A DNA stretch of 15,765 bases. Source: Alphaproteobacteria bacterium. Its GTDB lineage: Bacteria > Pseudomonadota > Alphaproteobacteria > UBA7887. The first letter of the stretch is position 1. Each line of letters opens with the position of its first letter. A program made the translations under genes and the position numbers. The notes under the pieces are model-generated. The model ran no database searches. It worked only from the letters and a program-made list of their open reading frames with translations, and had not been told where the DNA came from. Positions 7,021-14,775 of the stretch are shown here, piece after piece. The stretch is from NCBI GenBank assembly GCA_028289725.1, contig JANQOH010000173.1, positions 1 to 15,765 on the forward strand, written 5' to 3'.

Positions 7021-7596
7021 TTACTCGGCGGCGATTCCGCTGATAACCGAAACTCGTTCGGCGGTTTCCAAAGGTTTCCGGAACATGAGCGTCACTTCGC
7101 CGATCTTGATGCCGAACTTCGTGACTTCGGCACGATTGATGAGCACGCCGTCGGATTGTAAAAACATCCAATCGTCGAATGCCACCGTCCAGGTGTCATC
7201 GCCGACCTTCAGCGCGAATTGGTACCGCCAGTTGAGCGCATTGCCGTAGGCTTGGCCTTCGGCAATGCCGATCACGCCATCCGCGCGCCCGGTGTATCTG
7301 TGCTCGTCCTGCTTTTCGATGCGCCAAATTCGTGTCTCGGTCTCGCCATCGTCGTACACAAAATCTTCGACGAGCGTTAAGGTCTCACCATCCCAATCGC
7401 CTTCGATATCCACCTTGAATTGCCGACGCAAAGTGCCGAACCGGTCCTGGAAAATGCCCCAGGCTTCCGTCTCGCCGGCGAAATATTCCTCAATCACAAG
7501 GCGCGGTTCGCGATCAGCAAAGTCTTGCGGTTTCATGCTACTGCACCCCAACAGCAAGGCGGCACATGCCATGCAAGCGAAGATTCCAGGTCTCAT
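7021..7596 (-). CDS. DUF3833 lipoprotein
   Basis: The protein has 191 residues with a lipoprotein signal: hydrophobic core and lipobox LLGC with the acylated cysteine at position 18, followed by SS, so it is probably sorted to the outer membrane. The body matches DUF3833: IEEYFAGETEAWGIFQDR near residue 35, a beta-strand series with DWDGETLTLVEDF, a Gly-Asn-Trp segment (YGNALNWRYQF) and DDWMFLQ, where Asp and Trp recur. The biochemical role is unknown; the lipocalin-like strand pattern suggests lipid handling (inference). It is the last gene of the right-hand operon, 15 bases after the MFS stop. It faces the NTF2-like gene tail to tail with no room for a hairpin terminator. Confidence 0.8.
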   Translation of the reverse strand: MRPGIFACMACAALLLGCSSMKPQDFADREPRLVIEEYFAGETEAWGIFQDRFGTLRRQFKVDIEGDWDGETLTLVEDFVYDDGETETRIWRIEKQDEHRYTGRADGVIGIAEGQAYGNALNWRYQFALKVGDDTWTVAFDDWMFLQSDGVLINRAEVTKFGIKIGEVTLMFRKPLETAERVSVISGIAAE

Positions 7597-7611
7597 GGTC
7601 GATGCGCCCTT

Positions 7612-8940
7612 TCATGCGCCAGCCCAGCGGGACTCGATCATGCGCCGAATCCGCTGCTGCCTCTCAGCGGTGATGGGATAGCCCCAGAACAATGCGACGG
7701 CCGCGAGCTTGAATAGTGCCGGTAGCAAGGCATACAGCGCGGCGAGCGCGAATAAGGCGCGCGCGTCATGAGCGGGCGCTTGCGCGTCGAATCCGGCCAA
7801 TTCCAGCAACGGAAATCCGATACCGACGGCAAGGGCGAGGGCCAGCTTGGTGGCCATGCCCCAAATCGCGAAATAGACACCGGTTCGTTGGCGACCGCTG
7901 CGCAGGGTATCGAGATCCACGACATCCGCCTGCATCGATGCCGGTAACACTAGATCGGCGCCGAGGCTGAACCCCGTCAAAACACAGATGGCGAGGAACC
8001 ACCACTGATCACCCGGACCAAGCAGGGGTACGAATACAAACGCGGCGACGGCCCCAAGCATCGCTGCAATCCAAATGCGGTGCTTGCCGTACCGGGCACT
8101 CAAACGAAGCCAAAGCGGTATCGCCGCAATGCCGCAGGCGAAATAGACGAAGAGCAGGGGTCCGGACCAGTCCGGCCGACCCAGCACATGGGCGACGAAA
8201 AGCAAAAAAAGGCTGGCCGGAAGACCGTTGGCGATCCCGTTCAAGAGGTAGGCGGCCACGAGTCGGCGGAAGGGACGATTGCGCCAGAGCACCGCCGCGC
8301 CATGTCGCCAACTCGTCGCCGTGCGCCAGACATATTGGCTTTCTGGAACCAGAGAGAGCGTTGCCAAGAGGCAAAGCGGCAATACCAACCACAGGAACCA
8401 TGACAAAACCTCCAATGCCCCGCCTCGATCCGCGCCAAGTACAGTTGGCAAAGCGGCCGCCAAGAGCGTCCCGAGCACGATAAAGCCCTCGCGGCTCCCG
8501 GCGATGCGACTGCGCTGGTGATAGTCCGGCGAAAGCTCCGCGCCCCACGCGCTGTAGGGCAGCAGGATCATGGTCACGCCGAAATAAACCGCCACTGTCC
8601 AGCCCAAGAGATAGCTTGGTCCAACGCCAGGCTCGGCTTGAAACAGCATATGCGCACTAACAAGCAGGATCGGCGCGCCAGCAAACATCCAAACGCGGCG
8701 GCGTCCAAACCGCGACATAAACCGGTCCGACAATGCTCCGATCAATGGGTCGGTGATGACATCGCTTAGCCTGGCAACCAACAAAACGATCCCGACGGTC
8801 GCAAGCCCAAGCCCCAGGTCTTCGGCGTAGTAGGCCGGCAAATAGACAAAAAGGGGCAGCAAGAGCGCCGCGAGCGGCAGCCCAGTCACGCCATACGCCA
8901 ATAACCGCGAAGCGGAAATGTCGGGCGACGCGTTGGTCAT
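7612..8940 (-). CDS. MFS transporter, GPH/MelB-like (MFS_2)
   Basis: The protein has 442 residues from ATG 8940 and about twelve membrane segments. The N-terminal half has the MelB-like signature (ARLSDVITDPLIGALSDR, then SRFGRRRVWM); the Asp of DPLIG is the usual cation-site region of this family. The frame is open further upstream, but the ATG at 8940 overlaps the preceding stop (ATGA), which is the natural coupled start and places the first membrane helix correctly. Members of this superfamily move sugars or small acids with Na+ or H+, and related proteins flip or carry lipids. Here it stands between a methyltransferase and an outer-membrane lipoprotein, so lipid movement is a reasonable but unproven guess. 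Confidence 0.85.
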   Translation of the reverse strand: MTNASPDISASRLLAYGVTGLPLAALLLPLFVYLPAYYAEDLGLGLATVGIVLLVARLSDVITDPLIGALSDRFMSRFGRRRVWMFAGAPILLVSAHMLFQAEPGVGPSYLLGWTVAVYFGVTMILLPYSAWGAELSPDYHQRSRIAGSREGFIVLGTLLAAALPTVLGADRGGALEVLSWFLWLVLPLCLLATLSLVPESQYVWRTATSWRHGAAVLWRNRPFRRLVAAYLLNGIANGLPASLFLLFVAHVLGRPDWSGPLLFVYFACGIAAIPLWLRLSARYGKHRIWIAAMLGAVAAFVFVPLLGPGDQWWFLAICVLTGFSLGADLVLPASMQADVVDLDTLRSGRQRTGVYFAIWGMATKLALALAVGIGFPLLELAGFDAQAPAHDARALFALAALYALLPALFKLAAVALFWGYPITAERQQRIRRMIESRWAGA

Positions 8941-10160
8941 CCGGCGTTCATTGGCCGCGCGAGACCAATTTGCATGAGACCAATTCGGCGTGTCCGGAAT
9001 CCCGCTTCGCAGTAGGCCAGGTAATAGCGCCACAGGCGCCGAAAGCGCTCGTCAAAGCCGAGCGGAACGATCTCAGGCCAAGCGCGCTCAAACCGCACGC
9101 GCCACTCTGCGAGCGTGCGCGCATAGTCCAAGCCATGGTCCGCATCACTCTGCCAGGTCAAGCCGGCCGCGTCGGTCGACGCGCGCAAAGAGCTGGGCGA
9201 CGGCAACATACCGCCAGGGAATATGTACCGCTGAACGAAGTCCGTCCGTTCGCGATAGGCCGGGAACACGGCGTCATCAATGGTGATAACTTGTATGGCC
9301 GCGCGCCCGCCGGGCACCAGGCGATCGCGTATGGCGCCAAAATAGACCGGCCAATATTGTTCGCCGACGGCTTCCAACATTTCGATGGAAACGATCCGGT
9401 CGAAACGGCCGCGCACATCGCGGTAATCCTGCAAACGAACAGCAACCTGGTCGGATAGGCCGGCATCGGCCACCCGTGCCTTGGCATATTCGAACTGCTG
9501 GCGGGAGATGGTCAGGGCCGTGACCCGGCAGCCGATCGTCTTTGCCGCCCAGAGCGAGAAACCGCCCCAGCCGCAGCCAATTTCCAAAACGTCCTGTCCA
9601 GCCCGCAGGTCGGCGATGTCCGCCATGCGTTGATATTTGCGTTCTTGCGCGCCATCGAGACTCTGGTCCGGACCGTCGTATAGCCCCGCCGAATAGGTCA
9701 AAGTGGGGTCGAGCCAACGGCTGTAGAATTCGTTGCCAAGGTCGTAGTGGGCCGCGATGTTGCGTCGCGCGCCACGCTTCGAATTCCGACGCAACCGATG
9801 CACACATTTGTTGAAGGCGCGGACCCATGGTCGTCCCTTAACCGCTTGATCGAGGATTGCCTGATTGCGCGCCGCGACCTCGAGCAAGGCAGCCAAATCA
9901 TCGGAATCCCAGTCGCCGTCGATGTACGAAGAGGCGAAACCCAATCCGCCGCCCGTCAGGAGACGCCGAAATGTGCGCATTCGATGAATGCGGATATCCG
10001 CCGCCGGCCCCGACTCAGCGCCGTGGTGGGTCGTTTCTTGCCCGCTTGGCAATGTCACGGTCAGGCTTCCCAACGAAATTTTGGAAGCGAGCGCGTCGAC
10101 GATGAGCCGTTCGGGGCCGGTGAGCGGTTCGCCTAATTGGGGCGCGGTATCAACAAACAT
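8937..10160 (-). CDS. Cyclopropane-fatty-acid-synthase-like SAM methyltransferase
   Basis: The protein has 407 residues. The SAM-binding motif is VLEIGCGWGG (191-200), and the CFA-family motifs AHYDLGNEFY (137-146) and YIFPGGMLPS (312-321) are clear. By analogy it moves a methyl(ene) group from SAM to a double bond of phospholipid acyl chains at the membrane. Comparison by eye with E. coli Cfa shows Glu239 and Tyr317 kept (E263, Y346) but Cys139 replaced by Ala (YSAGLY, A158) and His266 by Gln (Q290). Both lost residues belong to the bicarbonate site, so the product may be something other than a cyclopropane, such as a methylated unsaturated or furan-pathway acyl chain. It lies 29 bases after the DUF1365 gene and overlaps the MFS start by 4 bases. 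Confidence 0.88.
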   Translation of the reverse strand: MFVDTAPQLGEPLTGPERLIVDALASKISLGSLTVTLPSGQETTHHGAESGPAADIRIHRMRTFRRLLTGGGLGFASSYIDGDWDSDDLAALLEVAARNQAILDQAVKGRPWVRAFNKCVHRLRRNSKRGARRNIAAHYDLGNEFYSRWLDPTLTYSAGLYDGPDQSLDGAQERKYQRMADIADLRAGQDVLEIGCGWGGFSLWAAKTIGCRVTALTISRQQFEYAKARVADAGLSDQVAVRLQDYRDVRGRFDRIVSIEMLEAVGEQYWPVYFGAIRDRLVPGGRAAIQVITIDDAVFPAYRERTDFVQRYIFPGGMLPSPSSLRASTDAAGLTWQSDADHGLDYARTLAEWRVRFERAWPEIVPLGFDERFRRLWRYYLAYCEAGFRTRRIGLMQIGLARPMNAG

Positions 10161-10189
10161 GACGTATCCGTGCAGTCGAGAGTTGTGGG

Positions 10190-10978
10190 TCAGCCAGATG
10201 GGCCGACCACGGTCACTTCATTATGAGGCGGCGCGGGCCTTCTGCGCACCCGTGCGCCCTTGCGCCACAAATGCAGCGCTTCCCAATGGATGCCGACAAT
10301 AACTTTCAATGCCAGTAAGGGATAAGTGAAGCACGTCCGCAACAATGCGCCATCGGTGAGCGGCGCGCGCGTCGCCGTATGGGTGGCGACAAAGCCACGC
10401 CCCTGCGCCCCCTCCTGATCGATCCGCAAGGTCAGGCGAGGGCCAGGTGACGCCAGACGAAATTGATATGTCGCGTCCATTTCCATGAACGGCGAGACAT
10501 AGAAACGCTTCTCACAGCGCTGCGTGATCGTGCGACCGGGTCGTTGGTCCTGTGCGACCGGAATTAAGTAGCAATGCGACTGACCAAAGGTATTGCTCAC
10601 GTCGTAGAGCACGGCCCGAAGTTGCTCCGCCGCGTCGTAGCAAAACCAAACCGACAACGGATTGAACGCATAGCCGAAGAAGCGCGGGAAGCAGAGTAGG
10701 CGGATCCGCCCGCCACGGTGAACGATCCCGGCTGAGGCCAAGCGTTCCTCGATCCACGGTTTTAGCGCGCGTCCATCGCGCGGCCCAAAATCGCGGTCGA
10801 GAAGACTGAACATGTTCCATCGATTGTGGGAGAAGAGACGGAGCTGCTTGTCGAGCGCCGGTAGTTCGTCGAGGTCAACGAATACCGAGAACACGCGGTA
10901 GGCAAAGCGGTGCGCAAACGGCCGCAACCGCGCGTGCGCCACGCGTCCCAAATAGAGACATGAGGCGCGACCGATCAT
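10190..10978 (-). CDS. DUF1365 protein
   Basis: The protein has 262 residues and matches DUF1365 throughout: an N-terminal LYLGRVAHARLRP, the conserved FAYRVFSVFVDLDE (25-38), LLDRDFGPRDG, and PRFFGYAFNPLSVWFCYD (about 98-115). Toward the C-terminus come EKRFYVSPFMEMDATYQF and a hydrophobic stretch near LALKVIVGIHWEALHLW. The family nearly always lies between a FAD-dependent amine-oxidase-like gene and a CFA-like methyltransferase, as here. In R. sphaeroides genes of this cluster are needed for oxygen-dependent furan fatty acid formation (recalled literature). Its ATG overlaps the FAD gene stop by 4 bases. No cofactor motif is recognised. Confidence 0.88.
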   Translation of the reverse strand: MIGRASCLYLGRVAHARLRPFAHRFAYRVFSVFVDLDELPALDKQLRLFSHNRWNMFSLLDRDFGPRDGRALKPWIEERLASAGIVHRGGRIRLLCFPRFFGYAFNPLSVWFCYDAAEQLRAVLYDVSNTFGQSHCYLIPVAQDQRPGRTITQRCEKRFYVSPFMEMDATYQFRLASPGPRLTLRIDQEGAQGRGFVATHTATRAPLTDGALLRTCFTYPLLALKVIVGIHWEALHLWRKGARVRRRPAPPHNEVTVVGPSG

Positions 10979-12303
10979 TCGGCGGCCACCAATTCCGGTT
11001 CGCCGACGATGTAAGCGGCCGGACTACGCGGCGTGATATCGTTGGCCCAAGGCGCGGGCGTGCCAAGTGCGGCGGCCACCGCCAACCCGGATTGCACCGC
11101 ATCCTCGTGGAAACCGTAGCCGCAATAACTGCCACAGAACCACGCGCGACCGTCACCTTGAATATCAGGCAACCGACATTGCGCCTCAATCGCGGCCTGA
11201 TCGAACAACGGGTGTTGATACGTGAACGCGGCATGGACCTGCTCGGGCGCCGGCTGATCTGTCGGGTTGAGCGACACGATGATGGGCTCACGCGTCGGCA
11301 GGTTTTGGAGACGGTTCATCCAGTAACTTACCGAAACCCGATCCGAATAGGCCAGGTTGTCATCCGCGAGGTAATTCCAGCTCGCCCAAACCCGGCGGCG
11401 TCGGGGCATCAGACGCACGTCACCGTGCACCACGGCCCGATTAGCCTGATATCCGAAAGAGCCGAGCACCGCGCGTTCGTGCGCCGACGCATCAGCGCCA
11501 AGCATGGCCAATGTGACGTTGGCGTGCGTGGCGAACACGACGTGGTCAAAGCGCTCCGGCTCGGACCGGTCGGTCGTCACAAACGCGCCGGACGGCGTGC
11601 GACGCACGGAACGGACAGGCGTGTCCGGGCGCGCACTGAATTTTCCGGTCGCACACAAGCGGGCGACATATTCGCGACTGCCGCCTCGCACCGTTCGCCA
11701 TTGGGGGCGACCCTTTAGGCTCAGCAAGCCGTGATTGACAAAGAACTGCACGAACGACCGTGCGGGAAACCGCAGGACGTCCGCCAATTTCGAAGACCAA
11801 ATCGCCGCCGCCATGGGCAGCAAGTAAGCGCGCTGGAAGGCATCCGAGTAGCCGCCATATTCCAACAACGCGCCAACCGTGATCCCGTTGTCATTTGGAT
11901 CGGACAGCAGCTTCGGCGCTTCCTCGTTGAACCGCTGAATGTCGCGCAGCATGCGCCAATGGTTGGGCCGCATCAGGTTGCTGGGCTGCGCGAAAATGCC
12001 TTTCGGGCTGCCGGCATATTCAATACGGCCGGATCCGATCGAAACCGAGAACGACATGTCGCTCGTTTCGGTCGCAACACCAACCGCGTTAAACAGGCGG
12101 GTGAGGTTCGGATAATTCGGTTCGTTATAGACAATAAACCCGGTGTCCACGGGGATTGTGGCGCCGCCCACGGGCAGGTCCATGGTGTTCGCATGGCCGC
12201 CCAAATAGCTGGCGGATTCGAACAAAACCGTCTCATACGCGGAAGAGAGCATCCAAGCCGCTGAAAGGCCGGCAGCGCCCCCGCCGATTACCGCAACACG
12301 CAT
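10975..12303 (-). CDS. FAD-dependent amine-oxidase-like oxidoreductase (possible fatty-acid desaturase)
   Basis: The protein has 442 residues. The dinucleotide-binding fold begins at residue 2 (VAVIGGGAAGLSAAW), followed by LFESASYLGGH, DTGFIVYNEPNYPNL (53-67), and a C-terminal second FAD motif (FCGSYCGYGFHEDAVQSG, about 389-406). All are intact and complete. This family is the NAD/FAD-dependent oxidoreductase found beside DUF1365 and CFA-like genes. In R. sphaeroides a desaturase called UfaD acts on the methylated acyl chain in furan fatty acid synthesis, and a flavin protein of this cluster is the obvious candidate; that link is inference. It is the first gene of the operon, with a good ribosome site (AGGA, 6 bases before ATG) and an ECF-type promoter 35 bases upstream. 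Confidence 0.85.
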   Translation of the reverse strand: MRVAVIGGGAAGLSAAWMLSSAYETVLFESASYLGGHANTMDLPVGGATIPVDTGFIVYNEPNYPNLTRLFNAVGVATETSDMSFSVSIGSGRIEYAGSPKGIFAQPSNLMRPNHWRMLRDIQRFNEEAPKLLSDPNDNGITVGALLEYGGYSDAFQRAYLLPMAAAIWSSKLADVLRFPARSFVQFFVNHGLLSLKGRPQWRTVRGGSREYVARLCATGKFSARPDTPVRSVRRTPSGAFVTTDRSEPERFDHVVFATHANVTLAMLGADASAHERAVLGSFGYQANRAVVHGDVRLMPRRRRVWASWNYLADDNLAYSDRVSVSYWMNRLQNLPTREPIIVSLNPTDQPAPEQVHAAFTYQHPLFDQAAIEAQCRLPDIQGDGRAWFCGSYCGYGFHEDAVQSGLAVAAALGTPAPWANDITPRSPAAYIVGEPELVAAE

Positions 12304-12337
12304 CGAAATTCCTGGGTAAGCCTTGTCGTTTCGGTCT

Positions 12338-12367
12338 TCGATACGACGCCGCCAAGCCTATGGATCA
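12338..12367 (-). promoter_or_regulatory. ECF-sigma promoter of the FAD/DUF1365/CFA operon
   Basis: On the minus strand TGATCC (12367-12362, extended GGGTGATCC) is followed after exactly 18 bp by TATCGA (12343-12338). Transcription would start near 12331, leaving a leader of about 28 bases to the ATG at 12303. It is the mirror image of the ECF sigma gene's own promoter at 12411. Confidence 0.78.
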
Positions 12368-12416
12368 CCCGTCAAAAGACCCAAATTCCCGGAATTTAAG
12401 GAAGTCTGGGTGATCC
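12362..12416. repeat. 55-bp near-palindrome between the divergent promoters
   Basis: The outer arms are the two -35 elements themselves: GGATCACCC (12362-12370) and GGGTGATCC (12408-12416), a perfect 9-bp inverted repeat. At the centre sits a second perfect inverted repeat, AAATTC-CCG-GAATTT (12383-12397). AGAC/GTCT lie between them, nearly symmetric. The outer symmetry follows from having two identical divergent promoters; the central 15 bp is unexplained and could bind a dimeric co-regulator. Confidence 0.6.
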
Positions 12417-12440
12417 GAAGCGCTCCGCCGCGCGTATGCA
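12411..12440 (+). promoter_or_regulatory. Autoregulated ECF-sigma promoter of the sigma/chrR operon
   Basis: TGATCC (12411-12416, extended GGGTGATCCG) is followed after 18 bp by TATGCA (12435-12440). The predicted start is near 12447, leaving about 20 bases to the ATG at 12467. In R. sphaeroides the rpoE-chrR operon is driven by RpoE itself from a TGATCC-type promoter, which agrees with this arrangement. Confidence 0.78.
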
Positions 12441-12466
12441 CCATATTCCAACGCGGGAACAGGCTT

Positions 12467-13138
12467 ATGAACGGGCTTAACGTGACAACCGCTGTGCCAT
12501 GCCCTGGCGTCGTTGCAAGACCTTTGGGTCTGCCGCGACGTTCGGATATACACGTTGTTATGCCTGTGGCGAAACAGACGGTCGCATCGAGCGACGATGT
12601 GGGCCTGATCGAATGGATGGCCGCGGTGGCGAACCACCGGGATCGCCAGGCCTTCGCGCGACTCTTTGACCACTTTGCGCCGCGGGTGAAAGCCTATATG
12701 CGGCACCTTGGAGCGGAAGCCGCGGTGGCGGAAGACCTGGTACAGGACGTGATGCTGACCGTCTGGCGACGCGCGGAACAGTTCGACGCTTCGAAAGCCG
12801 GTGTCGCGACGTGGATTTTTACCATCGCGCGCAACAAGCGCATCGATGGCATTCGGCGCGAACGCCGCCCCGAATTCGATCCGAACGACCCAGCTTTGGT
12901 GGCTGACCCAGAACCGGATATCGACACAACCGTCGATTCTCAGCAGCGAGGCGCGCATCTCCGGGAGGCCATCGCTGAATTGCCAAAGCAACAGGCGCAT
13001 CTCCTGCACCTCGCCTATTTCGAGGACAAGTCCCACAGCGTTATCGCAGAGGAATTGGGATTACCTCTCGGGACCGTAAAGTCACGGATCCGCCTCGCAA
13101 TGAAGAAGCTTAAAAGCCAGTTAGCGGAGTTAAGGTGA
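12467..13138 (+). CDS. rpoE: ECF sigma factor of the RpoE/ChrR (ECF11) group
   Basis: The protein has 223 residues from ATG 12467. Sigma region 2 is clear (FARLFDHFAPRVKAYM, EDLVQDVMLTVWRRAEQFD, then VATWIFTIARNKRIDGIRR, nearly identical in pattern to R. sphaeroides RpoE). Region 4 follows (IAELPKQQAHLLHLAYFEDKS, GLPLGTVKSRIRLAMKKL). ATG 12467 follows the predicted transcription start and has a GGGA/AGG ribosome site. A second ATG at 12560 would remove 31 non-conserved residues and matches homologue length better, so the true start could be there. It is held inactive by the product of the next gene and directs transcription from TGATCC-type promoters. Its stop overlaps the chrR start. Confidence 0.9.
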   Translation: MNGLNVTTAVPCPGVVARPLGLPRRSDIHVVMPVAKQTVASSDDVGLIEWMAAVANHRDRQAFARLFDHFAPRVKAYMRHLGAEAAVAEDLVQDVMLTVWRRAEQFDASKAGVATWIFTIARNKRIDGIRRERRPEFDPNDPALVADPEPDIDTTVDSQQRGAHLREAIAELPKQQAHLLHLAYFEDKSHSVIAEELGLPLGTVKSRIRLAMKKLKSQLAELR

Positions 13139-13794
13139 TGCCGAGCTTCCATCCTTCGGACGACTTGTTGATGGATTATGCGGCGGGTTCGCTGAGCGAG
13201 CCGAAAGCCGTGTTGGTCGCAACACATCTCGCCTTGTGCCCGACCTGTCGCGCCACCGTTGACGCGTACGAGTCGGTTGGCGGTGCCCTGATCGAGTCGA
13301 TGAACTCGGACCGTGTTGATTCGTCGCTCCGAGATTCGGTCTTGTCGCAGTTAGACGAGATTGAGCCGGAGCGCCCGACGGTTATGACGCGTGAGGCGCT
13401 TGCGCAAGTCGATTTGCGCGTACCCGAGCCATTGCGCGGATATCTCGGCTCAGGCCTCGATGATCTCGACTGGAAGACGCGCGGCCGCGTCGGCGAATGG
13501 CGAATTCTCAAGGATCAAGCGTCTCATACCAGTCGATTGTTCCGCATCAAGGCCGGCGCGCCAATGCCACAGCACACGCATGACGGCACGGAGCTGACAC
13601 TTGTGTTGGCTGGCGGGTTTACCGACCACGGTAAACATTTCCTGCGCGGCGACGTGGCCACGGCCGACGAGACGATTGACCACCGCCCCATCGCAGATGC
13701 AGACGAAGATTGCTACTGCTTCGCGGTGACGGACGCGCCGCTTCGCTTGACCGGAACGTTTTCGCGCTTCCTCAACCCATTCATCGATATGTGA
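13138..13794 (+). CDS. chrR: ChrR-type zinc cupin anti-sigma factor
   Basis: The protein has 218 residues from ATG 13138; a GTG one codon earlier is also possible. Its first base is the last base of the sigma stop (TGATG), with GGAG 8 bases ahead, so translation is coupled. The N-terminal zinc anti-sigma domain has H5, H30, C34 and C37 (HLALCPTCR). The C-terminal cupin (about 100-215) carries H146, H148, E152 and H182, the exact set known for the second zinc in R. sphaeroides ChrR, with identical spacing. Function: binds and blocks the ECF sigma factor in the cytoplasm, and releases it on singlet oxygen or organic hydroperoxides, which needs the cupin domain. All zinc ligands being present suggests a fully working sensor. 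Confidence 0.93.
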   Translation: MPSFHPSDDLLMDYAAGSLSEPKAVLVATHLALCPTCRATVDAYESVGGALIESMNSDRVDSSLRDSVLSQLDEIEPERPTVMTREALAQVDLRVPEPLRGYLGSGLDDLDWKTRGRVGEWRILKDQASHTSRLFRIKAGAPMPQHTHDGTELTLVLAGGFTDHGKHFLRGDVATADETIDHRPIADADEDCYCFAVTDAPLRLTGTFSRFLNPFIDM

Positions 13795-13830
13795 AGCGGC
13801 GCATTCATTATTCCGAAAGCCGACGGTCAG

Positions 13831-14697
13831 TCAGACCGGCGCTGTTCCACGAACTGTGACCCGGTGCATGAGCCGGCGTTGATCTTCGCCATACCCCCCA
13901 TCCGCTAAGTGCATCGAACAGCGATTGTCCCAAATCAGCACGTCGCCCTTTCGCCAATTATGCCGATAGCTGAACTCCGGCCGAAGCGCGATCGAATATA
14001 GATCGTCTAACAACGCTTTGCTTTCGGCCGGCGCAAGACCGTCGAACGCTTTTGTGAATCCGGGATTGATGTAGAGCGCTTTGCGGCCGGTGTCCGGGTG
14101 CGTGCGCACCGCCGGGTGACTGACATCGGGGACCGCTCTCTTTTGCTCGCTCGTGAGCGGCGCACGCAGTTTGTTCTTCGCGATCATTTGCTCATGGCGA
14201 AATGCGTAGGAATGGATGGCGCGCATTCCGGATACGCGTGTCCTTAAACTGTTCGGCAAGGCCTCGTAGACCGCATAGCCGCTGACAAACAACGTATCGC
14301 CGCCGACATCCGGAACTTCGCGTGCGTGCAGAATTGTGTATTTGGTCGGCTTGTCTTTGTAGGACAGATCGGAATGCCAATAGGAACCAGCGTCGCGAAA
14401 CCCGAGCGCCTTACCGTTTTCGACGACGTTCGAGAGAACCAGGACCTCCGGGTGATCCGGATGGTGATACTGGCTCAGAACGTGCGGCTCCAGTTCGCCA
14501 AACTGCTGTCCGAACGTCACCAACTGACCTGGCGAGAGCCACTGGCCCGGGAGGCACACGACGATGCGCTCTTTGAGCGCGTCGTCAATGGTCTGAAATA
14601 CGTCGGGTGCGAGCGGCGCGGACGCGTTCACACCTCCGATTTCTGCCCCAAGCACGGCATCGGACGGCACAGTTTCGAGGGCCACAGACTCCGACAT
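13831..14697 (-). CDS. TauD/TfdA-family 2-oxoglutarate-dependent dioxygenase
   Basis: The protein has 288 residues from ATG 14697, chosen for its GGAG ribosome site 9 bases ahead; the frame is open 23 codons further. The iron triad is present: H108 and D110 (WHSDLSY) and H263 (NRCSMHLAD). The 2-oxoglutarate-binding arginines are R275 and R279 in QRRLMHRV. These match TauD spacing closely, so the enzyme should be active. It would hydroxylate a small acid, often releasing sulfite, an alkyl or an amine; the substrate cannot be read from the sequence. It follows the cysteine hydrolase gene after 78 bases on the same strand and converges on chrR with a 36-base gap that holds no convincing terminator. 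It is probably a catabolic gene and not part of the stress regulon. Confidence 0.87.
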   Translation of the reverse strand: MSESVALETVPSDAVLGAEIGGVNASAPLAPDVFQTIDDALKERIVVCLPGQWLSPGQLVTFGQQFGELEPHVLSQYHHPDHPEVLVLSNVVENGKALGFRDAGSYWHSDLSYKDKPTKYTILHAREVPDVGGDTLFVSGYAVYEALPNSLRTRVSGMRAIHSYAFRHEQMIAKNKLRAPLTSEQKRAVPDVSHPAVRTHPDTGRKALYINPGFTKAFDGLAPAESKALLDDLYSIALRPEFSYRHNWRKGDVLIWDNRCSMHLADGGYGEDQRRLMHRVTVRGTAPV

Positions 14698-14775
14698 CAA
14701 TTCGATCTCCATGCAATGCCTCGGCATACCGGCCAAGCACGACAGCGCGTCGCCGCCGCAGTACACGAACCCGCC

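Noticed and set aside
13795..13860. Possible bidirectional terminator between chrR and the dioxygenase gene
   Set aside because: Only a short imperfect stem (GGTC/GACC) without a T-run is present, which is too weak to call.
14451..14482. Another GGGTGATCC inside the dioxygenase gene
   Set aside because: 18 bp downstream there is AGAACG instead of a TA-type -10, and it is antisense within a coding gene, so it is taken as chance.
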